A stretch of 16,524 bases of DNA, taken from contig SLNI01000110.1 in NCBI GenBank assembly GCA_007133115.1, forward strand, positions 1 to 16,524, read 5' to 3'. A model generated the notes under the pieces. It worked only from the letters and a program-made list of their open reading frames with translations. It did not search any database and was not told where the DNA came from. The DNA comes from Thioalkalivibrio sp. (GTDB lineage: Bacteria > Pseudomonadota > Gammaproteobacteria > Ectothiorhodospirales > Ectothiorhodospiraceae). The translations under genes were made by a program, and so were the position numbers. The number at the start of each line of letters is the position of its first letter. The first letter of the stretch is position 1. This document shows, one piece after another, positions 1 through 10,186 of this stretch.

Positions 1-493
1 TCGCGGTCGGCCGCTTGTACCAGAAGCCGATCAGCAGGTAGGAGACCAGGCCCACCGCCTCCCAGCCGAAGAACAGCTGCAGGAAGTTGTTCGCCATCAC
101 CAGCATCAGCATCGAGAAGGTAAACAGCGAGATGTAGGAGAAGAAGCGCTGGTAGCCCGGGTCGTCGGCCATGTAGCCGATGGTGTAGATGTGCACCATC
201 AGCGATACGAAGGTCACGACCAGCATCATCATCGCGGTCAGGTTGTCGACCAGGAAGCCGATCTCGAAGTGCAGGCCGTCGCTGACCATCCAAGTGTAGA
301 CGGTCTCGTTGTAGATCGGGGTGCCCCCGAACACGTGGGCGTAGAAAACCACGGCCGACAGCACGAACGATACCGCGACACCGAGGATGGTCACGGTGTG
401 CGCTCCCACGCGACCGATCTGACGCCCGAACAGGCCGGCAGCGATCGCGCCGAGCAGCGGTGCCAGAACGATGATCAGGTAAACCGTATCCAT
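1..493 (-). CDS. nuoL: NADH-quinone oxidoreductase subunit L (partial, C-terminus outside window)
   Basis: Complex I subunit L, one of three antiporter-like proton-pumping subunits of the membrane arm. Only the first 164 codons are in the window; the reading frame is still open at the left edge. The protein starts MDTVYLIIVLAPLLGA and shows hydrophobic segments at about 3-22, 33-53, 80-103 and 117-138. The family hallmark FFGWEAVGLVSYLLIGF lies at about 141-157; E145 corresponds to the conserved proton-channel glutamate (E144 in E. coli). The ATG at 493 is preceded by an AAGGGG ribosome-binding sequence and lies 6 nt after the nuoK stop. nuoM and nuoN would be expected past the left edge (inference from the usual operon order). 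Confidence 0.95.
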   Translation of the reverse strand, partial: MDTVYLIIVLAPLLGAIAAGLFGRQIGRVGAHTVTILGVAVSFVLSAVVFYAHVFGGTPIYNETVYTWMVSDGLHFEIGFLVDNLTAMMMLVVTFVSLMVHIYTIGYMADDPGYQRFFSYISLFTFSMLMLVMANNFLQLFFGWEAVGLVSYLLIGFWYKRPTA

Positions 494-499
494 GGCGCC

Positions 500-805
500 C
501 TACCCCTTCATTGCGTCCAGATCCTGGACGTTGATCGTGCCGCGGTTACGGAACAGGAGAACCAGGATGGCCAGGCCGATCGCAGCCTCTGCGGCCGCGA
601 CGGTCAGGATGAAGAACACGAACACCTGGCCCGCGAGATCCTGCAGGAAGAACGAGAACGCGACGAAGTTGATGTTCACTGAAAGCAGCATCAGCTCGAT
701 GCACATCAGCAGAACGATCACGTTCTTCCGGTTCAGGAAGATGCCGGCCACGCTGATCGAAAACAGCAGCGCGGCGAGCACCAGGTAGTGCGACAGCGTA
801 ATCAT
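500..805 (-). CDS. nuoK: NADH-quinone oxidoreductase subunit K
   Basis: Small membrane-arm subunit of complex I (MrpC-like) that forms part of a proton channel. From the chosen start [10 protein letters not shown] it is 101 residues, the usual family length (100 in E. coli). It has three transmembrane segments (about 3-24, 28-51, 60-85) and the two conserved buried glutamates E37 and E73 (E. coli E36/E72). The C-terminus ends in the typical DAMKG. An in-frame ATG at 826 would add seven residues (MGYQSQL). I prefer 805 because of family length, and because the only possible ribosome-binding sequence for 826 (GGATCC) lies inside a strong hairpin at 830-849. The ribosome-binding site for 805 is itself weak, so the start is less certain than the gene. 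nuoL follows after 6 nt. Confidence 0.93.
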   Translation of the reverse strand: MITLSHYLVLAALLFSISVAGIFLNRKNVIVLLMCIELMLLSVNINFVAFSFFLQDLAGQVFVFFILTVAAAEAAIGLAILVLLFRNRGTINVQDLDAMKG

Positions 806-829
806 CAGTTGGCTCTGATATCCCATTGA

Positions 830-849
830 GGATCCGGTCGCCCGGATCC
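830..849 (-). other. Perfect 8-bp hairpin with GCGA loop between nuoJ and nuoK
   Basis: The transcript would read GGATCCGG-GCGA-CCGGATCC: eight perfect GC-rich base pairs closed by a GNRA-type tetraloop. It lies in the 84-nt gap between the nuoJ stop (890) and the nuoK start (805), by far the longest gap inside the nuo operon. No run of T follows, so it is not an intrinsic terminator. A weaker 5-bp stem (GGCGG/CCGCC) lies just upstream at about 857-874. A role in mRNA stability or processing, or in setting nuoK translation, is inference. Confidence 0.6.
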
Positions 850-889
850 TGTCTCCATTGCGGCGGCTACCGTACCGCCATGCCTTTGT

Positions 890-1504
890 CTATTCGCTCC
901 GATCCTTCTCCGATACTTCCGGAGAAGACGGCATTGACACCAGCCGCACGCGGTCCTGGCGACGAACCCGGATCTGCCGGGCTGGATCGATGTATTTCGT
1001 GTCCGGCCGCCGACGCATGGTCAGCGCAATGGCGGCAATGATCGCGACCAGCAGAATGACGGCCGCGATTTCGAACGGGTAGACGTACTCGGTGTACAGG
1101 ATCGCCCCCAGTGCCTCGGTGTTCGCGTAATCGGCACCCGCACGCTCGGGCACGTCCATGACGATGAACCGCGTGATCACCAGCGTGAGCACCGTCGCCA
1201 TTGCAGCGGCCACCACCAGCCCGGCGGGCAGCAATTCCGCGAAGCCTTCCCGCAGGCGCGCGAGATTGATGTCCAGCATCATCACCACGAACAGGAACAG
1301 CACCATGACCGCGCCCACGTATACCAGCACCAGCACGATGGCCAGGAATTCAGCCTCGGCCAGCAGCCAGATGGCCGCGGCGGCAAAGAACGCCAGCACC
1401 AGGAACAGGGCTGCATGCACCGGGTTGCGCACGCTGATCATTGCCAGCGCCGCGCCGAGAAGGATGGCGCCGAAGATGTAGAAAAGGATCAGATCAAAGG
1501 TCAT
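890..1504 (-). CDS. nuoJ: NADH-quinone oxidoreductase subunit J
   Basis: Membrane-arm subunit of complex I (ND6 family), a mobile element of the coupling chain between the quinone site and the pumps. The 204-residue protein has five hydrophobic segments at about 4-24, 28-49, 54-77, 92-113 and 142-163. The conserved third helix (VYVGAVMVLFLFVVMML, 61-77) contains the pi-bulge region known for this family. NPVHAALFL at 27-35 is also typical. The C-terminal tail beyond residue 164 is basic and polar and probably cytoplasmic. Two in-frame ATGs lie six bases apart (1510 and 1504). I chose 1504 because AGGGA lies 6 nt upstream of it and directly abuts the other. It follows nuoI by 14 nt. A much longer in-frame extension upstream overlaps nuoI and is not coding. 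Confidence 0.94.
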   Translation of the reverse strand: MTFDLILFYIFGAILLGAALAMISVRNPVHAALFLVLAFFAAAAIWLLAEAEFLAIVLVLVYVGAVMVLFLFVVMMLDINLARLREGFAELLPAGLVVAAAMATVLTLVITRFIVMDVPERAGADYANTEALGAILYTEYVYPFEIAAVILLVAIIAAIALTMRRRPDTKYIDPARQIRVRRQDRVRLVSMPSSPEVSEKDRSE

Positions 1505-1518
1505 CGTCATTCCCTGGC

Positions 1519-2007
1519 TCAGCGGTACACCGCGTCCGCCGAACGGGCGGCCGCGATCTCCTTTTCGAAACGATCCCCGATCGCGAGCAGCTTGTCCTTG
1601 TTCATGATCTGTTCGCCCCGGTTTTCGAAATGGTATTCGAAGATGTGGGTTTCGACGATGGAGTCGACCGGACAGGCCTCCTCGCAGAAACCACAGAAGA
1701 TGCACTTGAACAGATCGATATCGTAGCGCGTGGTACGTCGGGTGCCGTCCGCGCGCTGCTCGGAATCGATGGTGATCGCCAGCGCGGGGCACACGGCCTC
1801 GCAGAGTTTGCAGGCGATGCAGCGCTCCTCGCCGTTCGGATACCGCCGTAGCGCATGCAGCCCACGGAAACGGGGCGACATCGGCGTTTTCTCCTCCGGG
1901 TACTGCACGGTGATCTTGCGCGCGAACAGGTACCGCCCGGTCAGGCGCAGACCCAGCAGCAACTCCCAGAGCAGGAAAGTCTTGAAGAAGTTTCGGATCG
2001 CGGTCAT
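1519..2007 (-). CDS. nuoI: NADH-quinone oxidoreductase subunit I (two 4Fe-4S ferredoxin domain)
   Basis: Connecting-arm subunit of complex I (TYKY family) carrying clusters N6a and N6b, which pass electrons from NuoG toward NuoB. It is 162 residues, normal for the family. Two 4Fe-4S motifs are complete: [12 protein letters not shown] with C63, C66, C69 and C73, and [12 protein letters not shown] with C102, C105, C108 and C112. The N-terminal part (about 1-30) is an amphipathic membrane-surface helix region. [11 protein letters not shown] at 122-132 is a conserved C-terminal stretch. The start has a strong ribosome-binding sequence (GGAGG, 7 nt upstream). It lies 16 nt after the nuoH stop. Confidence 0.97.
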   Translation of the reverse strand: MTAIRNFFKTFLLWELLLGLRLTGRYLFARKITVQYPEEKTPMSPRFRGLHALRRYPNGEERCIACKLCEAVCPALAITIDSEQRADGTRRTTRYDIDLFKCIFCGFCEEACPVDSIVETHIFEYHFENRGEQIMNKDKLLAIGDRFEKEIAAARSADAVYR

Positions 2008-2023
2008 GTCAAACCTCCGCCGA

Positions 2024-3088
2024 TCAGGCGAACCAGGGTCCCACTTTGAGGAAGACCAGCACGCCCAGAACGAACAGCCAGAGAATGGTCACCGGAATCA
2101 GCACCTTCCAGCCCAAACGCATGATCTGGTCGTACCGGTAGCGCGGGAACGTGGCCCGGAACCAGAGGAACAGGAACAGGAAGAACGCCGTCTTGAGCAG
2201 GAACCAGTGCACACCGGAATCGAGGAACCAGCCCAGCACCGGCCAGGCGAAAACACTCTCGGGCAACAGACCCTCAAACGGCGACAGCCAGCCACCGAAG
2301 AAGAGCAACGCGGTCAGGGCCGAGATCAGGATCATGTTCGCGTATTCGGCGAGGAAGAAGACCGCGAAGGCCATGCCCGAATACTCGACGTGGAAACCGG
2401 CGACGATTTCCGATTCACCCTCGGCCACATCGAACGGCGCGCGGTTGGTTTCGGCCACACCGGAGATGAAGTAGACCAGGAACAGCGGGAACAGCGGCAG
2501 CAGGAACCAGTGGTAGATGCTCCCCTGCTGCGCCAGCACGATCTCGCCCACATTCAGGCTGCCCGCCGCCATGATCACGCCCACCAGGGCGAAACCCATG
2601 GCGATTTCGTAGGAAACGATCTGCGCAGCGGATCGCAACGCGCCCAGCAGCGCGTATTTCGAGTTCGACGCCCACCCGGCGATGATGATGCCGTAAACGC
2701 CCAGTGAGGTCAGCGCAAGCAGATAGAGCAGGCCGGCGTTGATGTCGGCCAGCACCATCCCGTCGTCGAAAGGAATGACCGCCCAGGCGGCCAGAGCCGG
2801 GGCGATCGCGAGCACCGGCGCGCTCAGAAAAAGGAAGCGGTTGGCATTGGTCGGGACAATGACTTCCTTGGTCAGCAGCTTCACCGCGTCGGCGATTGGT
2901 TGCAGCCACCCGCGCGGGCCGACACGGTTCGGACCGATGCGCACCTGGATGTAGCCGATCACCTTGCGCTCGGCGTAGGTGGTATACGCGACGGCCAGCA
3001 TCAGCGGAGCCACGATCAGGGTGATCTTGAACAGGATCTGCATCACCACCGGGAGGCTGTAAAAGCTTTCCATGATCCAATCAAACAT
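2024..3088 (-). CDS. nuoH: NADH-quinone oxidoreductase subunit H
   Basis: Membrane subunit of complex I (ND1 family) that forms much of the quinone-binding cavity and starts the proton-coupling path. It is 354 residues with about eight transmembrane segments. Signature stretches are visible: [20 protein letters not shown] at 39-58, [16 protein letters not shown] at 60-75, and ETNRAPFD at 213-220 followed by [10 protein letters not shown] with E223 and E225. The last is the conserved acidic loop facing the quinone site. The ATG at 3088 has AAGGA 7 nt upstream; a second ATG five codons in (3073) is less well placed. Gaps are 13 nt after nuoG and 16 nt before nuoI. Confidence 0.97.
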   Translation of the reverse strand: MFDWIMESFYSLPVVMQILFKITLIVAPLMLAVAYTTYAERKVIGYIQVRIGPNRVGPRGWLQPIADAVKLLTKEVIVPTNANRFLFLSAPVLAIAPALAAWAVIPFDDGMVLADINAGLLYLLALTSLGVYGIIIAGWASNSKYALLGALRSAAQIVSYEIAMGFALVGVIMAAGSLNVGEIVLAQQGSIYHWFLLPLFPLFLVYFISGVAETNRAPFDVAEGESEIVAGFHVEYSGMAFAVFFLAEYANMILISALTALLFFGGWLSPFEGLLPESVFAWPVLGWFLDSGVHWFLLKTAFFLFLFLWFRATFPRYRYDQIMRLGWKVLIPVTILWLFVLGVLVFLKVGPWFA

Positions 3089-3101
3089 GAGTCATTCCTT
3101 G

Positions 3102-5483
3102 TCAGGCCGACGCGAGCGTCACGATGCCGCCCCCGGGTCCAAGCTCCCCCAGCGCGGCAGATCCCGCCACGGTCAAGGCAACGCCCGGCGGCACCGATGC
3201 ATCCAGCACCAGGGTCAGCTCAGTTTCGCATCCGTCCTGACGCAGGCGAACCCGCTGATTGTCCGCGAGCCTGCCCGCGTCCTGCGGATTCAGCCGAACG
3301 GTGTCCAGTCGGCGCCCCTCTGGAGAGGCCTGCAGCGGCCCGGCGCGCCGTACCAGGGGATCGGTGGCATAGAGTCCGCGGACCTGCATGCGCACCAGGC
3401 CCTCGACTGCGGGGGGGACCTCGGCATGCGCAAGGCGCAGATCGATGTCGTTGCCGAAATCCATCTCGGGCAGCGCGGCACGCAACTCATCCCGCACCGT
3501 GCGCGAGTCCAGATACTCCATCTCACGCACACCGAGCAGGTTTCCCAGCACGCGCCAGACCTTCCAGCCGGGACGCACCTCACCGGGCGCCGAGGCAGCG
3601 GCGCTGAAGCTCTGCCATCGGCCCTCGGCGTTCACCAGCGTACCGGAGGTCTCGAACGCGGTGGATACCGGCAACAGCACGTCGGCCACTGCGTCCAGAA
3701 CCGGGCTGGAGAACGCGGTGAACGCCGCGACGAACCCGGCGTCCGTCAGCGCTTTGCGGGCCAGAATCGGGTCCGCCAGATCGCGCTCGGGATCCAGGCC
3801 CGCGAGCAGGAACACGTCGCGACCCTGTTCCAGCTGGACCCGGACATTGGCGCCCGCGGTCTCCGCAGAATGGCCCCCGACACCCCGGAGGGGGACGCAA
3901 CCCGCCAGCCAGGCGCCCGCGGCATTGGCGCCGGAGGCGAGATAGCCGAGACGGGCACCGGTGGTCCGGGCAATCCATCCCGCCAGTGCCCGTAACGCGG
4001 AGAATTCAGGGCTCGCGATCGCATCGCCTCCGAGCAGGAGATGCGCCTGGGGACTTTCGGCCAGCGCGGCCGCAATGCGCGACCGAGCGTCCAGGGTCAC
4101 GGTGTCCTCGGTGGTCGAGGCGGCAACCAGGTCCGCCAGCATTCGGGGCAGCTTCTTGCCAGACTCCGCCAGCACACCGGCGATTCCAGCCAGGTGCAGC
4201 ACCTGCGTCCGGGTGTTTCCGGACAACTGCGCGTCGGCAGGATAGGACAGGTCCAGATCATGCGCGTGTATCGTGCTGACCCGGGCGCCCTTGAGCGCCG
4301 CCTTGCGCAGACGGTGCGCGAGCATCGGCTGCTCGCGCCTTGGGTCGAAACCGACCAGCAACACCGCGCCGGCCCGTTCGAGTTCCTCGATCGTGCTGCC
4401 CAGCCAGGGGAACAGCGGCGACGCGGCGTCATCGCGGAAATCCACCTGCTCCAGCCGGTGATCAATGTCCGCAACGCCCAGGCTGCGCAGCGTCTTCTGG
4501 GCCAGATAGAGTTCCTCCAGTGTCAGCGACGGCGACAACAGCGCGCCGACGCGCTCCGGAGCTGCGGAACGAAGCGCATCGGCGCAGCGTTCCAGAGCCT
4601 CTTCCCAGGCGGCATCGCGCCAAATGCCATCCACCTTGATGCGCGGCTGGCGCAGGCGGTCGTCGGCATCGAGACCGGCATAGCTGAACCGGTCCCGGTC
4701 GGAAATCCAGGTCTCGTTTACAGACTCGTTCTCGCGCGGCACGACGCGAATCACGCGGCCGTTGTGCGTATGGACGAAGAGGTTGGACCCCACGCCGTCA
4801 TGTGCGGCGACCGTGGGCGACTGCCGATATTCCCAGGCCCGGGCCTGGTAGCGCGACGGCTTCGCGGTCAACGCGCCCACCGGGCACAGGTCGATCACGT
4901 TGCCCGAGAGTTCATGGCTCATCGTGTGCTCGACGTAGGTGCCGATACGCAGATGTTCGCCGCGACCGGTGCCGCCGAGCTCGCGCACCCCGGCGATTTC
5001 CTCTCCGAAGCGCACACAACGCGTGCAATGGATGCAGCGGGTCATTTCGGTGGCGATGAGCGGGCCGATATCCTTGTCCGGCACCACACGCTTGGCCTCG
5101 GTGTAGCGGGAGACACTCTGGCCGTAGCCCATGGCTACGTCCTGCAATTCGCATTCACCACCCTGGTCGCAGATCGGACAATCCAGGGGATGGTTGATCA
5201 GCAGGAATTCCATCGTGCCCTGCTGTGCCGCAAGCGCCAGCGGCGAGCGGGTATGGACCTTCATGCCTTCCATCACCGGCGTCGCGCAGGCCGGCAGGGG
5301 CTTGGGCGCCTTCTCGACCTCGACCAGACACATGCGGCAATTGGCCGCCACCGACAGCTTCTTGTGATAGCAGAAGCGCGGAATACGGATATCGACCTCG
5401 TCGGCGACGTCGATCAGCATCGCGCCCCTGGGCGCCTGCAGCGTCCTGCCGTCGATCTCGAGGGTGACCAGATCCTGACTCAT
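3102..5483 (-). CDS. nuoG: NADH-quinone oxidoreductase subunit G
   Basis: Large peripheral-arm subunit of complex I (793 residues) holding several iron-sulfur clusters on the electron path from NuoF. The N-terminal ferredoxin-like domain has the 2Fe-2S N1b ligands C38, C49, C52 and C66. Next come the N5 ligands H98, C102, C105 and C111, then the N4 ligands C150, C153, C156 and C200. The extra N7 motif (C-x2-C-x3-C), found near residue 220-235 in E. coli and Thermus, is absent here. The rest (about 220-690) is a degenerate molybdopterin-oxidoreductase-like domain with DVLLPVSTAFETSGT near 610-625, and a C-terminal molybdopterin-dinucleotide-binding-like region follows. AGGA lies 7 nt before the ATG. 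Gaps are 23 nt after nuoF and 13 nt before nuoH. Confidence 0.97.
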   Translation of the reverse strand: MSQDLVTLEIDGRTLQAPRGAMLIDVADEVDIRIPRFCYHKKLSVAANCRMCLVEVEKAPKPLPACATPVMEGMKVHTRSPLALAAQQGTMEFLLINHPLDCPICDQGGECELQDVAMGYGQSVSRYTEAKRVVPDKDIGPLIATEMTRCIHCTRCVRFGEEIAGVRELGGTGRGEHLRIGTYVEHTMSHELSGNVIDLCPVGALTAKPSRYQARAWEYRQSPTVAAHDGVGSNLFVHTHNGRVIRVVPRENESVNETWISDRDRFSYAGLDADDRLRQPRIKVDGIWRDAAWEEALERCADALRSAAPERVGALLSPSLTLEELYLAQKTLRSLGVADIDHRLEQVDFRDDAASPLFPWLGSTIEELERAGAVLLVGFDPRREQPMLAHRLRKAALKGARVSTIHAHDLDLSYPADAQLSGNTRTQVLHLAGIAGVLAESGKKLPRMLADLVAASTTEDTVTLDARSRIAAALAESPQAHLLLGGDAIASPEFSALRALAGWIARTTGARLGYLASGANAAGAWLAGCVPLRGVGGHSAETAGANVRVQLEQGRDVFLLAGLDPERDLADPILARKALTDAGFVAAFTAFSSPVLDAVADVLLPVSTAFETSGTLVNAEGRWQSFSAAASAPGEVRPGWKVWRVLGNLLGVREMEYLDSRTVRDELRAALPEMDFGNDIDLRLAHAEVPPAVEGLVRMQVRGLYATDPLVRRAGPLQASPEGRRLDTVRLNPQDAGRLADNQRVRLRQDGCETELTLVLDASVPPGVALTVAGSAALGELGPGGGIVTLASA

Positions 5484-5506
5484 AGGGATATCCTGCGCCG
5501 GGGCAT

Positions 5507-6787
<1,281 letters not shown>

Positions 6788-6790
6788 GCT

Positions 6791-7294
6791 TCAGGACTCC
6801 AGGCTGTCGAGAATCTCGTCCACCCGCTGGGGCGTGAGATTCTCGTAGTACACGTGGTCCACCTGCATCATCGGCGCGCCGCAGCACGCGGCGAGACATT
6901 CCTCCTCCCGCTTCAGGTAGAACTTCCCATCCGGGGTGGATTCACCAAGCCGCACGCCCAGTCGCGTCTGCAGGTGCTCGATGAGATCGTCCGCGCCGCG
7001 CAGCATGCACGAGATGTTGCTGCACACCGCGATGGTGTGGCGCCCGACCGGCCGGAGCTCGAACATCGAATAGAAAGAGGCCGCTTCGTAGACATCCATG
7101 GCGGGGATGCGGAGATATTCGGCCACCGCGTCCATGATCTCAGTGCTCAGGTACCCCTGCTCGTGCTGCGCCGCACGCAGCGCGCCCAACACCGCAGAAC
7201 GGCGCTGATCCTCCGGGTAGCGCGCGAGCCACTCGTCGATTTCCTCGCGCACATGGGTGCTGAGTTCACCCTTGACCTGTTCTTGCGCGGACAT
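6791..7294 (-). CDS. nuoE: NADH-quinone oxidoreductase subunit E (2Fe-2S)
   Basis: Thioredoxin-fold subunit of the NADH-oxidising module of complex I, carrying the off-path 2Fe-2S cluster N1a. It is 167 residues. All four ligands are visible in the C-x4-C...C-x3-C pattern: C91, C96, C133 and C137, followed by a neighbouring C138. The N-terminal helical domain (about 1-80) includes the family stretch AASFYSMFELRPVGRH at 71-86. Its ATG overlaps the nuoD stop by one base (TAATG), a classic coupling arrangement, and nuoF begins 3 nt after its stop. Confidence 0.97.
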   Translation of the reverse strand: MSAQEQVKGELSTHVREEIDEWLARYPEDQRRSAVLGALRAAQHEQGYLSTEIMDAVAEYLRIPAMDVYEAASFYSMFELRPVGRHTIAVCSNISCMLRGADDLIEHLQTRLGVRLGESTPDGKFYLKREEECLAACCGAPMMQVDHVYYENLTPQRVDEILDSLES

Positions 7295-8547
7295 TAGCGG
7301 TCCACCTCCCCGAACACGATATCCTGGGTGCCGATGATCGCCACCACGTCCGCCAGCATGTGGCCACGGGCCATTTCATCCAGTGCTGACATGTGCGCGA
7401 AACCCGCCGCCCGAACCTTTAACCGGTAGGGCTTGTTGGCCCCGTCGGAGACCAGATACACACCGAACTCGCCCTTGGGATGTTCCACGGCGGCATAGGC
7501 TTCGCCTTCAGGGAGGCAGAATCCCTCGGTGAAGAGCTTGAAATGATGGATCAAGGCCTCCATGTCGGCCTTCATTTCCTCGCGGCGTGGTGGTGCGACC
7601 TTGTAGCTCTCGAGCTGCACCGGCCCGGGGTTCGCCCGTAGCCAGTCGACACACTGGCGGATGATTCGGTTGGACTGACGCATCTCCTCGATGCGCACCA
7701 GGTAGCGATCGTAGCAGTCACCGTTCACGCCCACCGGGATGTCGAAATCCAGCCGGTCATAGACCTCGTAGGGCTGCTTGCGGCGCAGATCCCACTCCAC
7801 CCCCGAGCCGCGCAGCATCGGTCCGGTCAGACCCAGCTGCCTGGCCCGCTCCGGGGTCACCACGCCGATCCCGACCGTGCGCTGTTTCCAGATCCGGTTG
7901 TCGGTAAGCAGCGTCTCGTATTCATCGACACAACCGGGGAAACGCTCGGTGAACGACTCGATGAAATCGAGCAGTGAACCCTGGCGATTCGCATTCAGCG
8001 TGTCGACTTCCGCCTGTGATTTCCAATTGGAAGCCTGGTACTTGGGCATCGACCCGGGCAGGTCGCGGGCCACGCCTCCGGGACGGTAGTAGGTTGCGTG
8101 CAGCCGCGCGCCGCTGACCGCCTCGTAGCAGTCCATCAGGTCCTCACGCTCCCGGAACGCGTACAGGAAAACCGTCATCGCACCAATGTCGAGCGCATGC
8201 GCGCCCAACCACAGCAGGTGGTTCAGAATCCGTGTGATCTCGTCGAACATCACGCGGATGTACTGCGCACGCAGTGGCGGCTCGATCTCCAGCAGCTTCT
8301 CCATCGCGAGCACGTAGCCGTGTTCGTTGCACATCATCGACACATAGTCCAGCCGGTCCATGTAGCCGATGGACTGGTTGTAGGGCTTGCTCTCGGCCAG
8401 CTTCTCGGTGCCGCGGTGCAGGAGCCCGATATGCGGATCGGCGCGCTGGATCACCTCGCCATCCATCTCCAGCACCAGGCGCAGCACGCCGTGCGCGGAC
8501 GGATGCTGGGGACCGAAGTTCAGGGTGAAATTGCGAATCTCAGGCAT
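7294..8547 (-). CDS. nuoD: NADH-quinone oxidoreductase subunit D (49 kDa)
   Basis: Connecting-arm subunit of complex I, related to the large subunit of NiFe hydrogenases; with NuoB it forms the quinone-reduction site. From [20 protein letters not shown] it is 417 residues. The conserved N-terminal hairpin GPQHPSAHG with H15 and H19 and the signature LHRGTEKL at 43-50 are present, as is RLDYVSMM at 65-72, whose tyrosine (Y68) matches the quinone-binding tyrosine of the family. I chose the ATG at 8547: it matches the family N-terminus and has GAGG 6 nt upstream. A basic 11-residue in-frame extension to 8580 is unlikely. The start overlaps the end of nuoC by 8 nt. nuoC and nuoD are separate genes here, unlike the fused gene of E. 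coli. Confidence 0.97.
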   Translation of the reverse strand: MPEIRNFTLNFGPQHPSAHGVLRLVLEMDGEVIQRADPHIGLLHRGTEKLAESKPYNQSIGYMDRLDYVSMMCNEHGYVLAMEKLLEIEPPLRAQYIRVMFDEITRILNHLLWLGAHALDIGAMTVFLYAFREREDLMDCYEAVSGARLHATYYRPGGVARDLPGSMPKYQASNWKSQAEVDTLNANRQGSLLDFIESFTERFPGCVDEYETLLTDNRIWKQRTVGIGVVTPERARQLGLTGPMLRGSGVEWDLRRKQPYEVYDRLDFDIPVGVNGDCYDRYLVRIEEMRQSNRIIRQCVDWLRANPGPVQLESYKVAPPRREEMKADMEALIHHFKLFTEGFCLPEGEAYAAVEHPKGEFGVYLVSDGANKPYRLKVRAAGFAHMSALDEMARGHMLADVVAIIGTQDIVFGEVDR

Positions 8548-9262
8548 CTTTTTCCTCTTCGGCCTTTTCACCCGTCGCATACCGGTGATCGTCGCGGATC
8601 ACCTTGGGTACCAGCACGCGGGGTTCGATCGTCACCGGCTGATACACCACCCGCTGCTGTTCCGGGTCGTAGCGCATCTCCACATGTCCGATCAGCGGAA
8701 AATCCTTGCGGAACGGATGCCCGACAAAACCGTAGTCGGTGAGGATGCGACGCAGGTCGGGATGCCCGGTGAACAGGATGCCGAACAGGTCGAAGGCCTC
8801 CCGTTCGAACCAGTTGGCGCCAGCCCAGACGCCGGTCACCGACTCGATCTCCGGAAATTCGTCGTCGGGGAGCCAGGCACGAACCCGCAGGCGCCGGTTG
8901 TGTACGACCGACAGCAGGTGCATCACCACCGCGAAACGGGGACCGGCGCGATCGTGCAGATCGGGCGCCTCGTCAAAGGTGAAGCGACCGGAGGTTGCGG
9001 GCGAGACGCCGCGGCTGAAGCCCTGGGCCGAAGCCGAATCGGTGGACCACTCACTGCGGCCATACTCGAGATAGTCGACGCCGCAGAGATCGATCAGCAT
9101 GTCGAAAGCCAACGCCGGGTGGTCGCGCAGGCCTTGCGCGACCACGATCCAGTCTCCCGGCAGGACCTCCACCGTGACCTCATCGTGGCGCACCGTAAGC
9201 GACTGCAACTGCGGCCCGAATTCGGCCTTGAGCACATCGATCCAGCTCTTGCTTTCGGACAT
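8540..9262 (-). CDS. nuoC: NADH-quinone oxidoreductase subunit C (30 kDa)
   Basis: Connecting-arm subunit of complex I without a cofactor; it packs against NuoD and NuoI. It is 240 residues. The family signature [20 protein letters not shown] is at 154-173 and [14 protein letters not shown] at 177-190. Between residues about 67 and 107 there is a polar, low-complexity insertion (serine/alanine rich, starting after CGVDYLEYG) that interrupts the N-terminal domain and makes it longer than minimal homologues. The C-terminus (228-240) is charged. GGGGAAG precedes the ATG by a few bases. Gaps are 14 nt after nuoB and an 8-nt overlap with nuoD. Confidence 0.96.
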   Translation of the reverse strand: MSESKSWIDVLKAEFGPQLQSLTVRHDEVTVEVLPGDWIVVAQGLRDHPALAFDMLIDLCGVDYLEYGRSEWSTDSASAQGFSRGVSPATSGRFTFDEAPDLHDRAGPRFAVVMHLLSVVHNRRLRVRAWLPDDEFPEIESVTGVWAGANWFEREAFDLFGILFTGHPDLRRILTDYGFVGHPFRKDFPLIGHVEMRYDPEQQRVVYQPVTIEPRVLVPKVIRDDHRYATGEKAEEEKDA

Positions 9263-9276
9263 CGGCTTCCCCGGGC

Positions 9277-9753
9277 TCAGCGCGCGATCGTGTTCGTGCG
9301 GCGGATCTTGTTCTGCAACTGGATGATCCCATAGAGCAGTGCTTCGGCGGTCGGCGGACAGCCGGGGACATACACGTCGACAGGCACGATGCGGTCGCAG
9401 CCCCGGACGACGGCATAGGAATAATGGTAGTAGCCACCCCCGTTCGCGCAGGACCCCATCGAGATCACCCAGCGCGGCTCGGCCATCTGGTCATAGACCT
9501 TGCGCAGCGCAGGAGCCATCTTGTTCACCAGCGTACCGGCGACGATCATCACGTCGGACTGCCTGGGACTCGGCCGGAACACGATTCCGAAACGGTCCAG
9601 GTCATAACGCGCGGCGCCCGCGTGCATCATCTCCACCGCACAACAGGCAAGACCGAAGGTCATCGGCCACAACGATCCGGTGCGGGCCCAGTTGATCAGC
9701 TTGTCGGCGGAAGTGGTGACGAAACCCTTCTCCAGAACCCCTTCTATTCCCAC
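9277..9753 (-). CDS. nuoB: NADH-quinone oxidoreductase subunit B (PSST)
   Basis: Connecting-arm subunit of complex I carrying cluster N2, the last iron-sulfur cluster before quinone. The chosen start is a GTG at 9753, giving a 158-residue protein reading [20 protein letters not shown], the usual family N-terminus. The N2 ligands are the tandem C37-C38 plus C102 and C132, with exactly the spacing expected (63 and 29 residues between). An extra cysteine, C119, is also present. GTG lies inside the last codons of nuoA (10-nt overlap) with a GGGGG-containing ribosome-binding sequence about 7 nt upstream. A longer in-frame reading with an ATG start runs through nuoA and is not coding. Confidence 0.96.
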   Translation of the reverse strand: MGIEGVLEKGFVTTSADKLINWARTGSLWPMTFGLACCAVEMMHAGAARYDLDRFGIVFRPSPRQSDVMIVAGTLVNKMAPALRKVYDQMAEPRWVISMGSCANGGGYYHYSYAVVRGCDRIVPVDVYVPGCPPTAEALLYGIIQLQNKIRRTNTIAR

Positions 9754-10100
9754 TCGAGGGCCCCCTTCTTCCATTCGTAGATGAATCCGATCACCAGGAT
9801 GGTCAGAAACAGCCCCATTGCGAGCAGGCCGAACAGACCGATCTCGTCGAGGGCCACCGCCCACGGAAACAGGAAGGCGATCTCCAGATCGAAAATGATG
9901 AACAGGATGGCGACGAGATAAAAGCGGACGTCGAACTTGAGGCGGGAATCCTCGAACGCCTCGAAACCGCACTCATACGGGGAATCCTTGGCGGCATCGG
10001 GCTTGCGCGGCCCAATGGCCATGCCGAGAGCCAGAGGAACGATGCCAACCACGGCTCCCACGACCAGGAACACCAGGATGGGTAGATAGCCTTCCAGCAT
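9744..10100 (-). CDS. nuoA: NADH-quinone oxidoreductase subunit A
   Basis: First gene of the nuo operon: a small membrane subunit of complex I (ND3 family). From [19 protein letters not shown] it is 118 residues with three transmembrane segments (about 5-28, 62-81, 88-108). The quinone-cavity loop with YECGFE at 42-47 (C44) is the family's mobile loop between helices 1 and 2. [20 protein letters not shown] at 55-74 is also diagnostic. Two ATGs lie six bases apart; 10100 is preferred over 10106 because GGGAG lies 6 nt upstream of it and abuts the other. Its end overlaps nuoB by 10 nt. Confidence 0.95.
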   Translation of the reverse strand: MLEGYLPILVFLVVGAVVGIVPLALGMAIGPRKPDAAKDSPYECGFEAFEDSRLKFDVRFYLVAILFIIFDLEIAFLFPWAVALDEIGLFGLLAMGLFLTILVIGFIYEWKKGALEWE

Positions 10101-10106
10101 TCTCAT

Positions 10107-10133
10107 CTCCCGACCGCCGCCACTCGGTGGCGG
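10107..10133 (-). promoter_or_regulatory. nuoA ribosome-binding site with hairpin directly upstream
   Basis: The nuoA ribosome-binding sequence GGGAG is at 10111-10107. Five bases before it the transcript can form a perfect 7-bp stem CCGCCAC-CGA-GTGGCGG (10133-10117). The stem does not cover the ribosome-binding site itself. It may stabilise the mRNA 5' region or affect ribosome loading (inference). Confidence 0.45.
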
Positions 10134-10186
10134 GTTTGCGGTGCCGACGGCCGTTTGGGCGCGCCGCTCATGTGCAGGGTGAGGCA

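Noticed and set aside
1519..1792. An N-terminal extension of nuoJ reaching 1792
   Set aside because: It lies entirely over nuoI in another frame and has no homologous sequence; the family start is at 1504.
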